Source of the DNA: Ramlibacter alkalitolerans | Lineage (GTDB): Bacteria > Pseudomonadota > Gammaproteobacteria > Burkholderiales > Burkholderiaceae_C | Reading direction: 5' to 3' | NCBI RefSeq assembly: GCF_016722765.1 | Contig: NZ_JAEQND010000001.1 | Span: 434,001 to 498,000 of the forward strand | DNA: 64,000 nt | Shown here: one piece after another, positions 44,099 through 54,000 of the stretch | Position numbering within the stretch: position 1 is the stretch's first letter | Layout of the letters: each line of letters opens with the position of its first letter | Notes under the pieces: model-generated | The model's database searches: none | What the model was told of the DNA's origin: nothing | The model's input: only the letters and a program-made list of their open reading frames with translations | Made by a program: the position numbers and the translations under genes

Positions 44099-45328
44099 TT
44101 AAGACGCTCCCTGCGGCGCTGCACTCCGCTGGCCGGAGTGCACCGCCAGGAAGCGGGCGATTGCCACGGCGATACCCATGCCGGCGAGCGCGAAAGCCCC
44201 CGTGATCCACCACAGCGCGTGCCAGCCGCCGGCCTTCGCGGCGGCCCAGGCCGCCAGCGGCGGCCCGATGAACTGGCCGAAGGCGGACCATTGCTGCATC
44301 CAGCCGACGGTGGTCGACACGCTGCCTTCGTCCGGCGCCACGCGCACCGCCACCGAGAACAAGGTGCCCGGCACCAGGCCGCCGACGGCGGAGAACAGGA
44401 GCACCCCGGCGTAGCGGACGATCGCGAGGCCGTCGGACGCGCCGGAGGCCCACGGCGCGAAGGCCACGATCGCACCGGCGAGCATGGCCGCAAAGCCGCA
44501 CTGCAAGAGTACGGACGGCCGCCAGCCGCGCTGCAGCAGCCGCCCCGAGCCGATGTTGCCGATCATGTTGACGGCCGCCGCCAGCGCCGTCGCCACCGCG
44601 CTGAAGGTGGTCGGCAGCCCCGCCTGCCCATAGATCGTGGGCAGGAAGCCGACGACGGCGAGCCACTGCGCCGAGTACATGGCGAAGGCCGCCGACGCCA
44701 GCCAGGGACCCGGCGAGCGCACGGTGCGCGCGATGCGTCCGCGCAGGCTGGCCGCCGCACCGGCGACGCGATGATCGGCGTCGGCCGGCACCAGCCACCA
44801 GAGCGCGGCCGCCATGGCGCAGGACAGCGTGCCCAGCAGCCACCACCACCCCGGCCAGCCGCTCGCCGCGATGAAGGCGGGGCCGAGCAGCAGCGCGGCG
44901 GCGGTGCCGAAAGGCATGTAGGCGCCCCACAGGCCCAGCATGCCGGGCAGGCGGGCCGGCGGCACCAGCCGGCGGATCAGGCCGGGGGCCGGCAGGGAGG
45001 CCAGCAGGAAGCCGACGCCCTCCAACGCCCGCAGCACCAGCAGCGCCTGCGCAGTGGTTGCCGTCCCGCCGGCGAAGCTCGCAATGGACAGCAGCACGAG
45101 GCCGAGGACCATCGTGCGGCGGGCGCCGATCGCGTCGGCCGCGGCGCCCATGGCCAGGCCGAGGGTCATGCCGGCCACCTGCACCAGCGACAGCAGGAAG
45201 CCGGCCTCCACCAGCGACAGCTGCAGGCTGTCGCGCAGCACGGGCAGCGCCGGCGGCAGCTTCCCGATGTGCAGCGCGGCACTGATGCCCGCCAGCACGA
45301 CGACGAGTGCGGGATCGGGCCGCTTCAC
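44099..45328 (-). CDS. MFS transporter
   Basis: A 409-residue membrane protein with about twelve hydrophobic helices. GAAADAIGARRTMVLG between helices 2 and 3 is the MFS signature loop. It looks like a CynX/NimT-type or drug-efflux member, but the substrate cannot be told. The start is a GTG at 45328 overlapping the dgt TGA (GTGA). Confidence 0.88.
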   Translation of the reverse strand: MKRPDPALVVVLAGISAALHIGKLPPALPVLRDSLQLSLVEAGFLLSLVQVAGMTLGLAMGAAADAIGARRTMVLGLVLLSIASFAGGTATTAQALLVLRALEGVGFLLASLPAPGLIRRLVPPARLPGMLGLWGAYMPFGTAAALLLGPAFIAASGWPGWWWLLGTLSCAMAAALWWLVPADADHRVAGAAASLRGRIARTVRSPGPWLASAAFAMYSAQWLAVVGFLPTIYGQAGLPTTFSAVATALAAAVNMIGNIGSGRLLQRGWRPSVLLQCGFAAMLAGAIVAFAPWASGASDGLAIVRYAGVLLFSAVGGLVPGTLFSVAVRVAPDEGSVSTTVGWMQQWSAFGQFIGPPLAAWAAAKAGGWHALWWITGAFALAGMGIAVAIARFLAVHSGQRSAAPQGAS

Positions 45329-46458
45329 GGCGACAGCAGCCGGCAGCCGGTCAGCCGCTCGTGTTCGCGCACGGCGTAGCGGTCGGTCATGCCGGCGATG
45401 TAGTCGGCCACCGCCCGCGCCGTATCGGGGCGGGCCGTGAACCCGGCCTGCATCTCCTGCGGCTGCGCGAGGTAGCGGGCAAACAGTTGGCGGACGATCT
45501 CCTGCGCCCGGCCGGTGGTTTCGGTCACGCGCGGGTGCCGGTACAGGTTGTGGAAGAGGAAGTGCTTCAGTTGCGCCGCCTGCGCACGCAAGGCGACGCT
45601 GAAGGTCACCAGCGGCCCGAGGCGGCGGGCCGCGTCCGCGCTGGCCGGCTGCGCTTCGTCGAGCCTCTCCTGCGTCGCGGCGATCGCGTCGTAGACCATC
45701 GCGCTCAGCATGCGCCGGATCGCCTCGTACAGGAGGCGCCGGCCGGCGAGTTGCGGATGGTCGCGGCGGGCCTGCGCGCAGTGCTCGCCGAACAGGGGCA
45801 CCTGCGCGACCTGCTCGATCGTGATCAGGCCCGAGCGCACGCCATCGTCGATGTCGTGCGCGTTGTAGGCGATCTCGTCGGCCAGGTTGCACAGCTGCGC
45901 CTCCAGGCTCGGCTGCGTGCGCTCGATGAAGCGCCGGCCTACCCCGCCCGGCTCCGCCTGTTCCAGCTTCTGCGCGTTCGCCGGCGAACAGTGCTTCAGG
46001 ATGCCCTCGCGCGTCTCGAAGCAGAGGTTGAGGCCGTCGAAGTCGGGATAGCGCTCCTCCAGCGCATCGACCACCCGCAGGCTCTGCAGGTTGTGCTCGA
46101 AGCCGCCGTGCAGGGCCATGCATTCGTTGAGCGCGTCCTGGCCAGCGTGGCCGAACGGCGTGTGCCCCAGGTCGTGCGCCAGCGCGATCGCCTCCACCAG
46201 GTCTTCGTTGAGGCCCAGGGGCCGGGCGACGGAGCGCGCGAGTTGCGCAACCTCGATCGAGTGCGTCAGGCGGGTGCGGAACAGGTCGCCCTCGTGATTG
46301 AGGAACACCTGCGTCTTGTAGACCAGTCGCCGGAACGCCGTGGAGTGCACGATGCGGTCGCGATCGCGCTGGAATTCGGTGCGCGTGGGCGGCGGCGGCT
46401 CCGGGTGCCGGCGCCCCCGGCTGGCCGCCGGATCGCTGGCGTAGGCGGCAAGGCTCAT
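45325..46458 (-). CDS. dgt: Deoxyguanosinetriphosphate triphosphohydrolase-like protein
   Basis: A 377-residue HD-domain phosphohydrolase. The motif is TRLTHSIEVAQ, then AIALAHDLGHTPFGHAGQDAL carries the catalytic HD, and NLADEIAYNAHDIDDG a later metal Asp. It removes triphosphate from dGTP or other dNTPs in known relatives. It lies 13 bases downstream of aroB; its stop overlaps the MFS start. The aroB-dgt order is common in Burkholderiales. Confidence 0.95.
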   Translation of the reverse strand: MSLAAYASDPAASRGRRHPEPPPPTRTEFQRDRDRIVHSTAFRRLVYKTQVFLNHEGDLFRTRLTHSIEVAQLARSVARPLGLNEDLVEAIALAHDLGHTPFGHAGQDALNECMALHGGFEHNLQSLRVVDALEERYPDFDGLNLCFETREGILKHCSPANAQKLEQAEPGGVGRRFIERTQPSLEAQLCNLADEIAYNAHDIDDGVRSGLITIEQVAQVPLFGEHCAQARRDHPQLAGRRLLYEAIRRMLSAMVYDAIAATQERLDEAQPASADAARRLGPLVTFSVALRAQAAQLKHFLFHNLYRHPRVTETTGRAQEIVRQLFARYLAQPQEMQAGFTARPDTARAVADYIAGMTDRYAVREHERLTGCRLLSP

Positions 46459-46471
46459 GAGATGCGGCGCC

Positions 46472-47575
46472 TCAGCGCGTCGATGCGGCGAGCACCTCGC
46501 GCACCAAGTCGTCCGACGCACCCCGCACCGCGGCCTGGCCCGGACGCTCGATCACGACGAAGCGGATCTGGCCCGCCTCCGACTTCTTGTCCACCCGCAT
46601 CAGTTCGAGGTAGCGGTCCGCACCGAGTGCCGGGCCCACGGTGGGCAGGCCGGCGCGCGCGATCAGTGCGGTCACACGCTGCACGAAGGCGGCGTCGACC
46701 AGGCCCAGGCGCTGCGACAGGCGCAGCGCCATCACCATGCCGCAGCCCACGGCCTCGCCATGCAGCCATTCGCCGAAGCCGAGGCCGGCCTCGATCGCGT
46801 GGCCGAAGGTGTGGCCGAAATTGAGGATCGCCCGCAGGCCGGCTTCTCGTTCGTCCTGGCCCACGACATCGGCCTTGATCTCGCAGCTGCGCTTGACGGC
46901 ATGCGCCAGCGCGGCCGGCTCTCGCGCCACCAGCGCATCGATGTTCGCCTCGATCCAGTCGAAGAACGCCATGTCGGCGATCGGGCCGTACTTGATCACC
47001 TCGGCCAGGCCCGCGCTCAGCTCGCGCGCAGGCAGCGTCTTCAGCGTGGCGAGGTCGCAGACCACGCGCGCCGGCTGGTAGAACGCGCCGATCATGTTCT
47101 TGCCCAGCGGGTGGTTGATCGCGGTCTTGCCGCCCACCGAGGAATCGACCTGCGCCAGCAGCGTCGTGGGCACCTGCACGAAGGGCACGCCGCGCATGTA
47201 GCTCGCCGCCGCGAAGCCGGCCATGTCGCCCACCACGCCGCCGCCCAGCGCGAACAGCACCGTCTTGCGATCGCAGCCGTGCGCCAGCAGCGCATCGAAG
47301 ATGAGGTTGAGCGTGGACCAGTCCTTGTGCTGCTCGCCATCGGGAAGGACGACGTCGAAGACGGTGCGGTAGCGGCCGGCCAGCGCATGGCGCAGGGCCG
47401 CGAGGTACAGGGGCGCGACGGTGGTGTTGGTGACGATCAGCGCGGTCGCCGCGGCTGGCAGGCCGTCCCAGCTCGCGGCTTCGGCGAGCAGGCCGGCGCC
47501 GATCCGGATGTCGTAGCTGCGGTCCCCGAGCGCGATGTGCACCTGCTGGGGGGAATCGGAAAGCGGGGCGGGCAT
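46472..47575 (-). CDS. aroB: 3-dehydroquinate synthase
   Basis: A 367-residue NAD-dependent Zn enzyme, second step of the shikimate pathway. NAD-binding blocks are [15 protein letters not shown] and [16 protein letters not shown]; the Zn and substrate blocks are [16 protein letters not shown] and [17 protein letters not shown] 47575 follows aroK by 9 bases. Confidence 0.97.
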   Translation of the reverse strand: MPAPLSDSPQQVHIALGDRSYDIRIGAGLLAEAASWDGLPAAATALIVTNTTVAPLYLAALRHALAGRYRTVFDVVLPDGEQHKDWSTLNLIFDALLAHGCDRKTVLFALGGGVVGDMAGFAAASYMRGVPFVQVPTTLLAQVDSSVGGKTAINHPLGKNMIGAFYQPARVVCDLATLKTLPARELSAGLAEVIKYGPIADMAFFDWIEANIDALVAREPAALAHAVKRSCEIKADVVGQDEREAGLRAILNFGHTFGHAIEAGLGFGEWLHGEAVGCGMVMALRLSQRLGLVDAAFVQRVTALIARAGLPTVGPALGADRYLELMRVDKKSEAGQIRFVVIERPGQAAVRGASDDLVREVLAASTR

Positions 47576-47584
47576 GCCCCGAGT

Positions 47585-48112
47585 TTAAGCGGCGCCCGCA
47601 GGGCCCCCATCGAGCTCGAGCTGCATCAGGATCATGTTCACCAGCCGCGGCACCGTGGGGCGGCCGGTCTCGATGCGGAAGTGGGCCGCCTGCTGGTACA
47701 GCGGGTCGCGCTGCTCGTACAGCTCGCGCAGCTTGGCCAGCGGATCGGCCACCTGCAGCAGCGGCCGCGACGTGTCGTGGCGCAGGCGCCGGTACAGCTC
47801 CTCGGGCGAGGAGCGCAGGTACAGCACCGGGCCGGCGGCGCGCAGGCAGGCGCGGTTCGCTTCGCGCAGCACGGCACCGCCGCCCGTTGCGAGGACCGCC
47901 TCGGGGCCGTTCGCGAGTTCGGCCAGCACCTGCTGTTCCAGGTCCCGGAACGCAGCTTCGCCCTGGTGGGCGAAGTAGTCGCGGATCGAGCACCCGAGGC
48001 GTTCCTCGATCACGTGGTCGGAATCAAAAAAAGGCAGCATCAGCCGCCTTGCAAGTTGCCGCCCGACAGTGGTCTTGCCACTGCCGGGCATGCCGACGAG
48101 GGTGATGGTCAC
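47585..48112 (-). CDS. aroK: Shikimate kinase
   Basis: A 175-residue P-loop kinase. The Walker A is GMPGSGKTTVGRQLA, shikimate-binding DSDHVIEE follows, then GGGAVLR and the lid with RPLLQ. The start is a GTG at 48112 with GAGGTGA upstream. It follows the Ig-like lipoprotein gene and precedes aroB, the usual aroKB pair after pilQ. Confidence 0.96.
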   Translation of the reverse strand: MTITLVGMPGSGKTTVGRQLARRLMLPFFDSDHVIEERLGCSIRDYFAHQGEAAFRDLEQQVLAELANGPEAVLATGGGAVLREANRACLRAAGPVLYLRSSPEELYRRLRHDTSRPLLQVADPLAKLRELYEQRDPLYQQAAHFRIETGRPTVPRLVNMILMQLELDGGPAGAA

Positions 48113-48124
48113 CTCACCTCGGCA

Positions 48125-49888
48125 TCATTGCGCCGAGGTACACGTCTTCGAGCCGTACGGCGCCGTCAGGAACGAGCCGTTCTCCTCATCGCCGTCGACG
48201 AACGAGGTGATGTAGCTCTTCGCGTCGGTCCCTTCGGAGCCCGCCACGTTGGTGGTGACCTTGACCGTATACGCCAGCCAGGTCGCGACGTTCTGCGGGT
48301 ACTCCACCTGGATCTGCATGCGGCCGTTCGCGCCCGTGGTGTTGGAGCCGATGAACGACAGGATCACATCGGCCTTGCGGGGCTCGAGCTTGCCGTTGCC
48401 GTTGATGTCTTCGATCTGCGGCGTGGTGTCGATGGAGCCGTTGCGGTTCGTGTCCTCGTTCGGGCACCAGATCCGGCCGCTCGCCGCACCTGGCGTGGCC
48501 GTGATGCTGAGACCGGTGGTGCTCGTGTCCGGGGGCGTGTTGCCCGTCACCTGGTAGACGCCGAGCGGGCCACGGTCGGTGAACTGGCCCTTGCCATAGT
48601 GACTGATGTCCACGCTCGCGGAAACGACGGCGTTGGCCACCGCGTTGCCGGCGGCGTCGGCCACGGCCACGTCGAAGGTCTTGATGTAGGTCAGGTTGGC
48701 GGTGCCCTTGACGAGTTCGTTGTTGTCCCCCAGCGTGATCGCCAGCGGCTGGCTCGCCACCGTGAGCGTGCCGCGGACCACGTTGGGGCAGGCCCCGTTC
48801 GCGATGGCGGCATCCGTCAGGCCGTAGCAGGCGCGGATCTTCACGCCGTTGGTCGGGCTGGAGCGTGTGCCGGCGATGTAGTCGGCAATCGCCTCACCGT
48901 TGACATCGGAGAACACGGTGCCGCCGCCCGAGCTCAGTTGCTCGCCGGCGCCCAGCGCGGGAGCCTCGATCTCGAAGCGCACGCGCACGTTCTGCACGGC
49001 CTGGTTGCTGCCGTTGCTGAACTTCGCGCGCAGCGCGGCGCGGTTGGTGGTGCTGCCCGCGCTGTTGGGGCTGATCGTGTTGGGCACGATGGAGAGGCTG
49101 GCCGAGCTGATCGGGCCCACCGCGTCCGCGATCCCGCCACCCGAGGGGGCGAGAACCTGCACCGTGCGGCTGGTCGTGAGTCCGAGCGCGGAGACGTTCA
49201 CCGTGTACGCACCGGGTGCAGCGGGAGCGGCACCGAGGGTTCCCGAGGTGTTGCCGTTGAAGTCCGTGGCCGGCGCCTTGCCGGTCAGGCCGAGGCTGCC
49301 GGAGAAGGTCACCTCCGCGTTGGGGACCGCAGCGCCGGTGGAGTCCACCACTTTCACGTCCACGCGAACCGACTCGCCGGGCGCCGGCGTGCCGGGCAGC
49401 GGTGTCACCGTCAGTTGTCCGCCGGCCACGGGCACGACCGCCGTCGCGGTCTGGTTGCCCAGCTTGATGGTGGCCGTGATGTTGCGGTTGGTCTTGTTGC
49501 CGCCGATGGTGATCGCGCCGCTGGCGCGCCCATCGGTCCCGGTCGTCGCGACCCCGGGCGTGAACACGCCGCTGTCGACGGCGACGCTGAGGGGCACGCC
49601 GGCAACCGGGTTGTTGTTGGCGTCGAGCGCGGTGGCGGTGAGCACGGTCGAATCACCGCCGGAGTTGTCCAGCGCGGGCTTGCTCAATTCGAAGATCATG
49701 GCCGCGGCGACCGGCGTGGGCGCCGGCGGCGGCGTCGTGGTGCCGCCGGTGCCAGTCCCGGTTCCCGTACCCGTTCCGGTCCCCGTCCCGGCTCCCGGCG
49801 TCGTACCGGGGTCGCCGCCACCACCGCCGCAGGCGGCGAGCGCGCACGCGAGGAACAGCGCCGTCAGCGCCTTCACATTGCGATTCAT
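48125..49888 (-). CDS. Large Ig-like-domain lipoprotein next to pilQ
   Basis: A 587-residue secreted lipoprotein: lipobox ALAAC, a Gly run, then a Gly-Thr dipeptide repeat (about 32-50), a Thr/Pro linker, and two to four bacterial Ig-like (invasin/Big_1) repeats. These start near residue 65 (AMIFELSKPALDNSGGDSTV) and near residue 160 (LTVTPLPGTPAPGESVRV). A C-terminal region with DTNRNGSIDT and EDINGNGKLEP resembles calcium-binding loops. It lies 29 bases after pilQ and 12 before aroK. It may be a pilus- or surface-associated adhesin; this is inference from position and domains. Confidence 0.8.
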   Translation of the reverse strand: MNRNVKALTALFLACALAACGGGGGDPGTTPGAGTGTGTGTGTGTGTGGTTTPPPAPTPVAAAMIFELSKPALDNSGGDSTVLTATALDANNNPVAGVPLSVAVDSGVFTPGVATTGTDGRASGAITIGGNKTNRNITATIKLGNQTATAVVPVAGGQLTVTPLPGTPAPGESVRVDVKVVDSTGAAVPNAEVTFSGSLGLTGKAPATDFNGNTSGTLGAAPAAPGAYTVNVSALGLTTSRTVQVLAPSGGGIADAVGPISSASLSIVPNTISPNSAGSTTNRAALRAKFSNGSNQAVQNVRVRFEIEAPALGAGEQLSSGGGTVFSDVNGEAIADYIAGTRSSPTNGVKIRACYGLTDAAIANGACPNVVRGTLTVASQPLAITLGDNNELVKGTANLTYIKTFDVAVADAAGNAVANAVVSASVDISHYGKGQFTDRGPLGVYQVTGNTPPDTSTTGLSITATPGAASGRIWCPNEDTNRNGSIDTTPQIEDINGNGKLEPRKADVILSFIGSNTTGANGRMQIQVEYPQNVATWLAYTVKVTTNVAGSEGTDAKSYITSFVDGDEENGSFLTAPYGSKTCTSAQ

Positions 49889-49917
49889 CAGAAACTATCC
49901 TCTTCGGTCTATCTGTT

Positions 49918-52038
49918 TTAACGGCCGGCTGGCTGGCGATCCGCCACCATCTTCGGCGTGATGAAGACAAGCATTTCCTGCTTGCTCGTATTGCGCAGAC
50001 GGTTCTTGAACAGGTTGCCGGCGATGGGGATGTCGCCCAGCAGCGGCACGCGCGTCTCGTTCTCCGTCTCGGTCAGCTCGAAGATGCCGCCGATCACGAC
50101 GGTGCCGCCGTTCTCGACCAGCACCTGCGTGCGGATGTGCTTGGTGTTGATCGCGATGCCCGCGGCCGTCGTCTCGCCCCGGCTGTCCTTGTTGATGTCC
50201 AGGTCCAGGATGATGTTGCCTTCGGGCGTGATCTGCGGCGTCACTTCCAGCTTCAGCGTCGCGCGGCGGAAGGCCACCGAGGTCGCGCCGCTGGAGGTCG
50301 CCTGCTGGTACGGGAACTCCGTGCCCTGCTCGATCAGCGCCTTGGTCTTGTCGGCCGTCACGATGCGCGGGCTCGACACCAGCTTGCCCTTGCCGTCGGC
50401 TTCCAGCGCCGACAGTTCCAGGTTCAGGAAGCGGTTGGCGGCGGAATTGAAGATGGAGATCGCGAAGGTCGAGGCGGGGAAGCCGCCCACGCCGGCCGCC
50501 GGCAGGTTGACGAAGTTCGTGTTCACCGTGGTCAGCGCCGTGGAGCTTTCGCCGGTCGTGCCCGACACGGCGTCGTAGGTGCCGCCGAAGGCCACGCGGT
50601 TGTTGCCCGCCACTGAGTAGCCGGCATCGCCGTTGCGCACCCCGCGCAGGTCGCTGCCGCCCAGGCGCACGCCCAGCGTCTTGCCGAAGGTGTCGGAGGC
50701 CTCGACGATGCGCGCCTCGATCAGCACCTGGCGCACCGCGATGTCGAGCCGGGAGATCAGCTGCTGCACCTGTTCCAGCTTGGCCGGCACGTCGGTCACG
50801 AACAGCTGGTTGGTGCGCGGCTCGGCGATCACGCTGCCCCGGGCGCTGAGGATGCGCGACGAGCCGGTGCCCGTGAGCTGCACGGCGACGTCCGCGGCGC
50901 GGGTGTAGTTCAGGACGAAGCCCTGGGTGCGCAGCGGCTCCAGGCTCTGGATCGCCGCGTTCGATTCCAGTTCCAGCTTTTCCTTGGCGGCGATCTCGTC
51001 CTTGGGCGCGATCCACAGCACGTTGCCGGTGCGGCGCATGCCCAGGCCCTTGGCCTGCAGGATGATGTCCAGCGCCTGGTCCCAGGGCACGTCCTTCAGG
51101 CGCAGCGTCACGCCGCCGCTCACCGAGTCGGAGGTCACGATGTTGAAGTTCGTGAAGTCGGCGATGACCTGCAGCAGCGCCCGCACTTCGATGTTCTGGA
51201 AGTTCAGCGAAAGCTTCTCGCCGGTGTAGCCGGGCCCTTGCGACAGCTTGTTCGGGTCCTGCCGCTGGGTGCGGACTTCCACCACGAACTGGTTGTCGGA
51301 CTGGTAGGCGCTGTGTTCCCAGGCGCCGCGCGGCTCGATCACCATGCGCACGCGGTCACCCTGCTGGAAGGTGCTCACGGTCTGGATCGGCGTGCCGAAG
51401 TCCGTGACGTCCATGCGCCGGCGCAGGCCCTCGGGCAGCGTCGACTTGAGGAATTCCACCACCAGGGTTTGGCCCTGCTGGCGGATGTCGACGCCGACCT
51501 GGTTGCTCGGGAGGTCGACCACGATGCGGCCGGAGCCGTCCGGGCCGCGCCGGAAATCGAGGTCGCGGATCGGCTGGGTGTCGCGGTTGCGGCTTTCCGC
51601 GAAGGTCTGCGGCGCCGGCTGCGTCGAGCCGGCCAGCGCCACGCCGTCGAGCGTCACGATCAGCGACTTGCCCTCGACCTGGGTCCGGTAGTTGGTGGGC
51701 GTCTTGAGGTTCAGCACGAGACGCGCGCGGTCCGGCGCCTGCACCACGTTCACCGAACGCAGGTTGCCGACGTTGATGTCGACGGCGCTGCGCCCCATGG
51801 CGTTGGTGGCGCCGGGGATGTCCAGCGCGATGCGCGCCGGCGACTGGATGGCGAAGCCGGTGGGCACCGAGGTCAGGGGCTCGGTGAAGTCGATGCGCAC
51901 GACCTCCACGCCGCCCTGCATGCTCCCGCGGACGCTCTCGACCGCCGGCGCCGCCTGGGCCACGCCCCAGCAGGCCGACGCCAGCATCGCCCCGACGGCC
52001 ACGATGGCACGCCAGCTCCACTTCGTTGTTTTCATCAT
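49918..52038 (-). CDS. pilQ: Type IV pilus secretin PilQ
   Basis: A 706-residue outer-membrane secretin. After a signal peptide (cleavage after AQA) come two AMIN domains (about 35-270), a secretin/TonB short N-terminal domain (LSLNFQNIEVRALLQVIADF), an NHBA/N1 domain, and the C-terminal secretin domain with VPLLGDIPIAGNLFKN. It forms the pore for the pilus. Two ATGs are adjacent; the first (52038) overlaps the pilP stop (ATGA) and follows AGGAG. Confidence 0.96.
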   Translation of the reverse strand: MMKTTKWSWRAIVAVGAMLASACWGVAQAAPAVESVRGSMQGGVEVVRIDFTEPLTSVPTGFAIQSPARIALDIPGATNAMGRSAVDINVGNLRSVNVVQAPDRARLVLNLKTPTNYRTQVEGKSLIVTLDGVALAGSTQPAPQTFAESRNRDTQPIRDLDFRRGPDGSGRIVVDLPSNQVGVDIRQQGQTLVVEFLKSTLPEGLRRRMDVTDFGTPIQTVSTFQQGDRVRMVIEPRGAWEHSAYQSDNQFVVEVRTQRQDPNKLSQGPGYTGEKLSLNFQNIEVRALLQVIADFTNFNIVTSDSVSGGVTLRLKDVPWDQALDIILQAKGLGMRRTGNVLWIAPKDEIAAKEKLELESNAAIQSLEPLRTQGFVLNYTRAADVAVQLTGTGSSRILSARGSVIAEPRTNQLFVTDVPAKLEQVQQLISRLDIAVRQVLIEARIVEASDTFGKTLGVRLGGSDLRGVRNGDAGYSVAGNNRVAFGGTYDAVSGTTGESSTALTTVNTNFVNLPAAGVGGFPASTFAISIFNSAANRFLNLELSALEADGKGKLVSSPRIVTADKTKALIEQGTEFPYQQATSSGATSVAFRRATLKLEVTPQITPEGNIILDLDINKDSRGETTAAGIAINTKHIRTQVLVENGGTVVIGGIFELTETENETRVPLLGDIPIAGNLFKNRLRNTSKQEMLVFITPKMVADRQPAGR

Positions 52039-52577
52039 TTTGACTTCTCCTGCAATTGCAGTGTCGCGACTCGCTCGACCCACTCCCCGGCGGCGTCCTG
52101 CACCAGCTCGCGCAGCACCACCTCCGTCTCCGTCACCTTCGTGATGCGCCCGTAGTTCTGTCCCAGGTAGTTCCCGGGCTTGACCTGGTACAGCAGGTTG
52201 TCGACCTTGAGCAGGGCCACGGGTTGACCCTGTTTCATCAGGCTGCCGACCATCAGCATCGCGTCGAGCGGATAGGCTTCCAGCGGCTCCTTGCGTCGGT
52301 TCAGTTCGGGCTGCAGCAGGGCGGCGCTCGGGGTGCCGACCTGCTGCGAGTCCCGCTTGAGGGCGACCACCAGCTTCTGCTGGCTGAAGGGATCGACGGC
52401 AGCTTCCTGCGTGTACGCCTGCGGCGTGAAGCGCTTCGGCTCGGGGATCGGCTGCACCTGCGGCTTGATCGAGGCGCGCTGCTCCTGCATCCAGGCGTGG
52501 ACCTCCCCCTGCTCCGCATCGCAGGCAGCGAGCAGCGAGCAGGCGGCCAGGCCTGCGAGCATCAGGCTCGTTCTCAT
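52035..52577 (-). CDS. pilP: Type IV pilus inner-membrane lipoprotein PilP
   Basis: A 180-residue lipoprotein with lipobox LLAAC. The disordered N-terminal segment (about 20-80) binds PilNO and a beta-sandwich domain (about 90-175, with PLEAYPLDAMLMVGSL and YQVKPGNYLGQNYGRI) contacts the secretin. It overlaps both neighbours, pilO and pilQ, by 4 bases. Confidence 0.95.
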   Translation of the reverse strand: MRTSLMLAGLAACSLLAACDAEQGEVHAWMQEQRASIKPQVQPIPEPKRFTPQAYTQEAAVDPFSQQKLVVALKRDSQQVGTPSAALLQPELNRRKEPLEAYPLDAMLMVGSLMKQGQPVALLKVDNLLYQVKPGNYLGQNYGRITKVTETEVVLRELVQDAAGEWVERVATLQLQEKSK

Positions 52578-53254
52578 TTCTTCGCTCCCTTGGGCGCGTT
52601 CTTGCTGGTCGCCTTGCGCTGCGCCGCGACTTCCTCGGGATCCAGGTACCGGAAGGTCTTGGCCGTGGCGTCGAGCGCCAGCGCGTTGCCGTCCTTCGTC
52701 TGCTGGATGTCGAGGTTGTTGAGCGTCACGATGCGCGACAGGTGCGCGATGTCGGAGGCGAAGGCCCCGATGTCGTTGTAGCGCCCCTGGACGCGCACGC
52801 TGATCGGCAGCTCCGCGTAGTACTCCTTCACGCTCACCTGCCCCGGGCGGAACAGGTCGAAGGTGAGGCTGCGGCCGAGACCGGCCTGGTTGATGTCGGA
52901 CAGCAGGGCGTCCATCTCGGCCTTGCTGGGGAGCTGCTTTTCGAGCTGCGTCACGTATTGCTGCACCTGCTCGCGCTGCTTGCGCAGCGCATCGAGGTTG
53001 ACCGCCTGCGTCAGCTTCTTGCGGTAGTCCTCGCGCAGGACCATTTCCTTCTTCTGCGCGGTCTCGAGTTCCTCGGCGGAGCTCGTGAGCCACACGAACC
53101 ACAGCGCGATCACGATGCCGGCGATCACGGCCAGGCAGACCAGCAGCTTGGGGATCAGCGGCCACGAGGCCGGGTCGTTCGGATTGAGGCCCCGGAACTG
53201 GGAAGCGATGTGTTCCTTCAGGGCGGCGGTGTCGATGGAGGGGGCGGTCGCCAT
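52574..53254 (-). CDS. pilO: Type IV pilus assembly protein PilO
   Basis: A 226-residue protein with one N-terminal membrane helix (about 32-50, LLVCLAVIAGIVIALWFVW), a coiled coil (about 60-110) and a periplasmic ferredoxin-like domain. It forms a dimer with PilN as part of the alignment complex. It follows pilN by 41 bases and overlaps pilP. Confidence 0.95.
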   Translation of the reverse strand: MATAPSIDTAALKEHIASQFRGLNPNDPASWPLIPKLLVCLAVIAGIVIALWFVWLTSSAEELETAQKKEMVLREDYRKKLTQAVNLDALRKQREQVQQYVTQLEKQLPSKAEMDALLSDINQAGLGRSLTFDLFRPGQVSVKEYYAELPISVRVQGRYNDIGAFASDIAHLSRIVTLNNLDIQQTKDGNALALDATAKTFRYLDPEEVAAQRKATSKNAPKGAKK

Positions 53255-53295
53255 GGTTCAGTCCCAGGTTGCGGCGGACGGGCGGGCTTGGTGCA

Positions 53296-54000
53296 TCACT
53301 TGCGGCCCGAAGCGACAGGCGCGGAAGCGCCGCCGGCGATCGCGGCGCTGGCAAGGGCGCCACTGGCGGCCCCGGTGGGCGTGAGCGCGTTGCTGGCGGA
53401 GGCGGCAGCGGCGGCCGCGGATGCGGCCTTCTGCGCCTCGCTGGCGCGCAGCAGCTTGACGGTCATCTTGAAATTCGAGACGCGCCGGCTGTCCTTGGGC
53501 GCCAGGGCGACGGTGGCGGCGACGATCTCCACCAGCTCGGGCCGCGCCATCCAGGCACTGCCGGAGCTCAGGTTGCGCAGCAGCTCGGAGACGCGCTCGT
53601 TGGACTGGGCGATGCCGGCCAGCGACACGGTGTCCCCGTTCTGCTTCATGCTCGTGAGGTACACGCCTTCGGGCAGCAGCCGCGACAGCTCGTTGAGCAG
53701 GTGCACGGGCATGTTGCGGTCGGCCTGCAGGTCTTCCACCGCCTGCTGGCGGGCCCGCAGCGCGGCGATCTCCTCCTGCAGGGTGGCGATGTCCTTGATC
53801 TGGGCATCGAGCTGCGTGATCTCGCGCGCCAGCAGCTGGTTGCGTTCCTGCTGCGTGCCGATCTGCGCCGCGTACCAGAGGAAGATGCCGCCGGCGATCA
53901 GCGCGCCCGCCACGGCGGACGCCCCGAGACCGGCGTAGAACAGCTCGCGCCGCAGCTTGCGTGCCGCCTCGCGGTGCGGCAACAGGTTGATCAGGATCAC
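53296..54000 (-). CDS. pilN: Type IV pilus assembly protein PilN
   Basis: A 234-residue protein beginning with the conserved cytoplasmic PilM-binding peptide ILINLLPHREAARK, then a membrane helix (about 21-45), a coiled coil and a ferredoxin-like domain. A long Ala/Ser-rich tail (about 195-234) is unusual but not unknown in betaproteobacteria. The start is a GTG overlapping the pilM stop (GTGA). Confidence 0.95.
   Translation of the reverse strand: MILINLLPHREAARKLRRELFYAGLGASAVAGALIAGGIFLWYAAQIGTQQERNQLLAREITQLDAQIKDIATLQEEIAALRARQQAVEDLQADRNMPVHLLNELSRLLPEGVYLTSMKQNGDTVSLAGIAQSNERVSELLRNLSSGSAWMARPELVEIVAATVALAPKDSRRVSNFKMTVKLLRASEAQKAASAAAAAASASNALTPTGAASGALASAAIAGGASAPVASGRK

Noticed and set aside
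49735-49800. Phase-variable hexamer tract in the Ig lipoprotein
   Set aside because: The peptide repeat is regular, but the codons differ from unit to unit. A six-base change would also stay in frame, so on/off switching is not expected.
46457-49921. A 1154-codon plus-strand open frame across aroB, aroK and the Ig lipoprotein
   Set aside because: It crosses three well-supported minus-strand genes and shows no recognisable domain.
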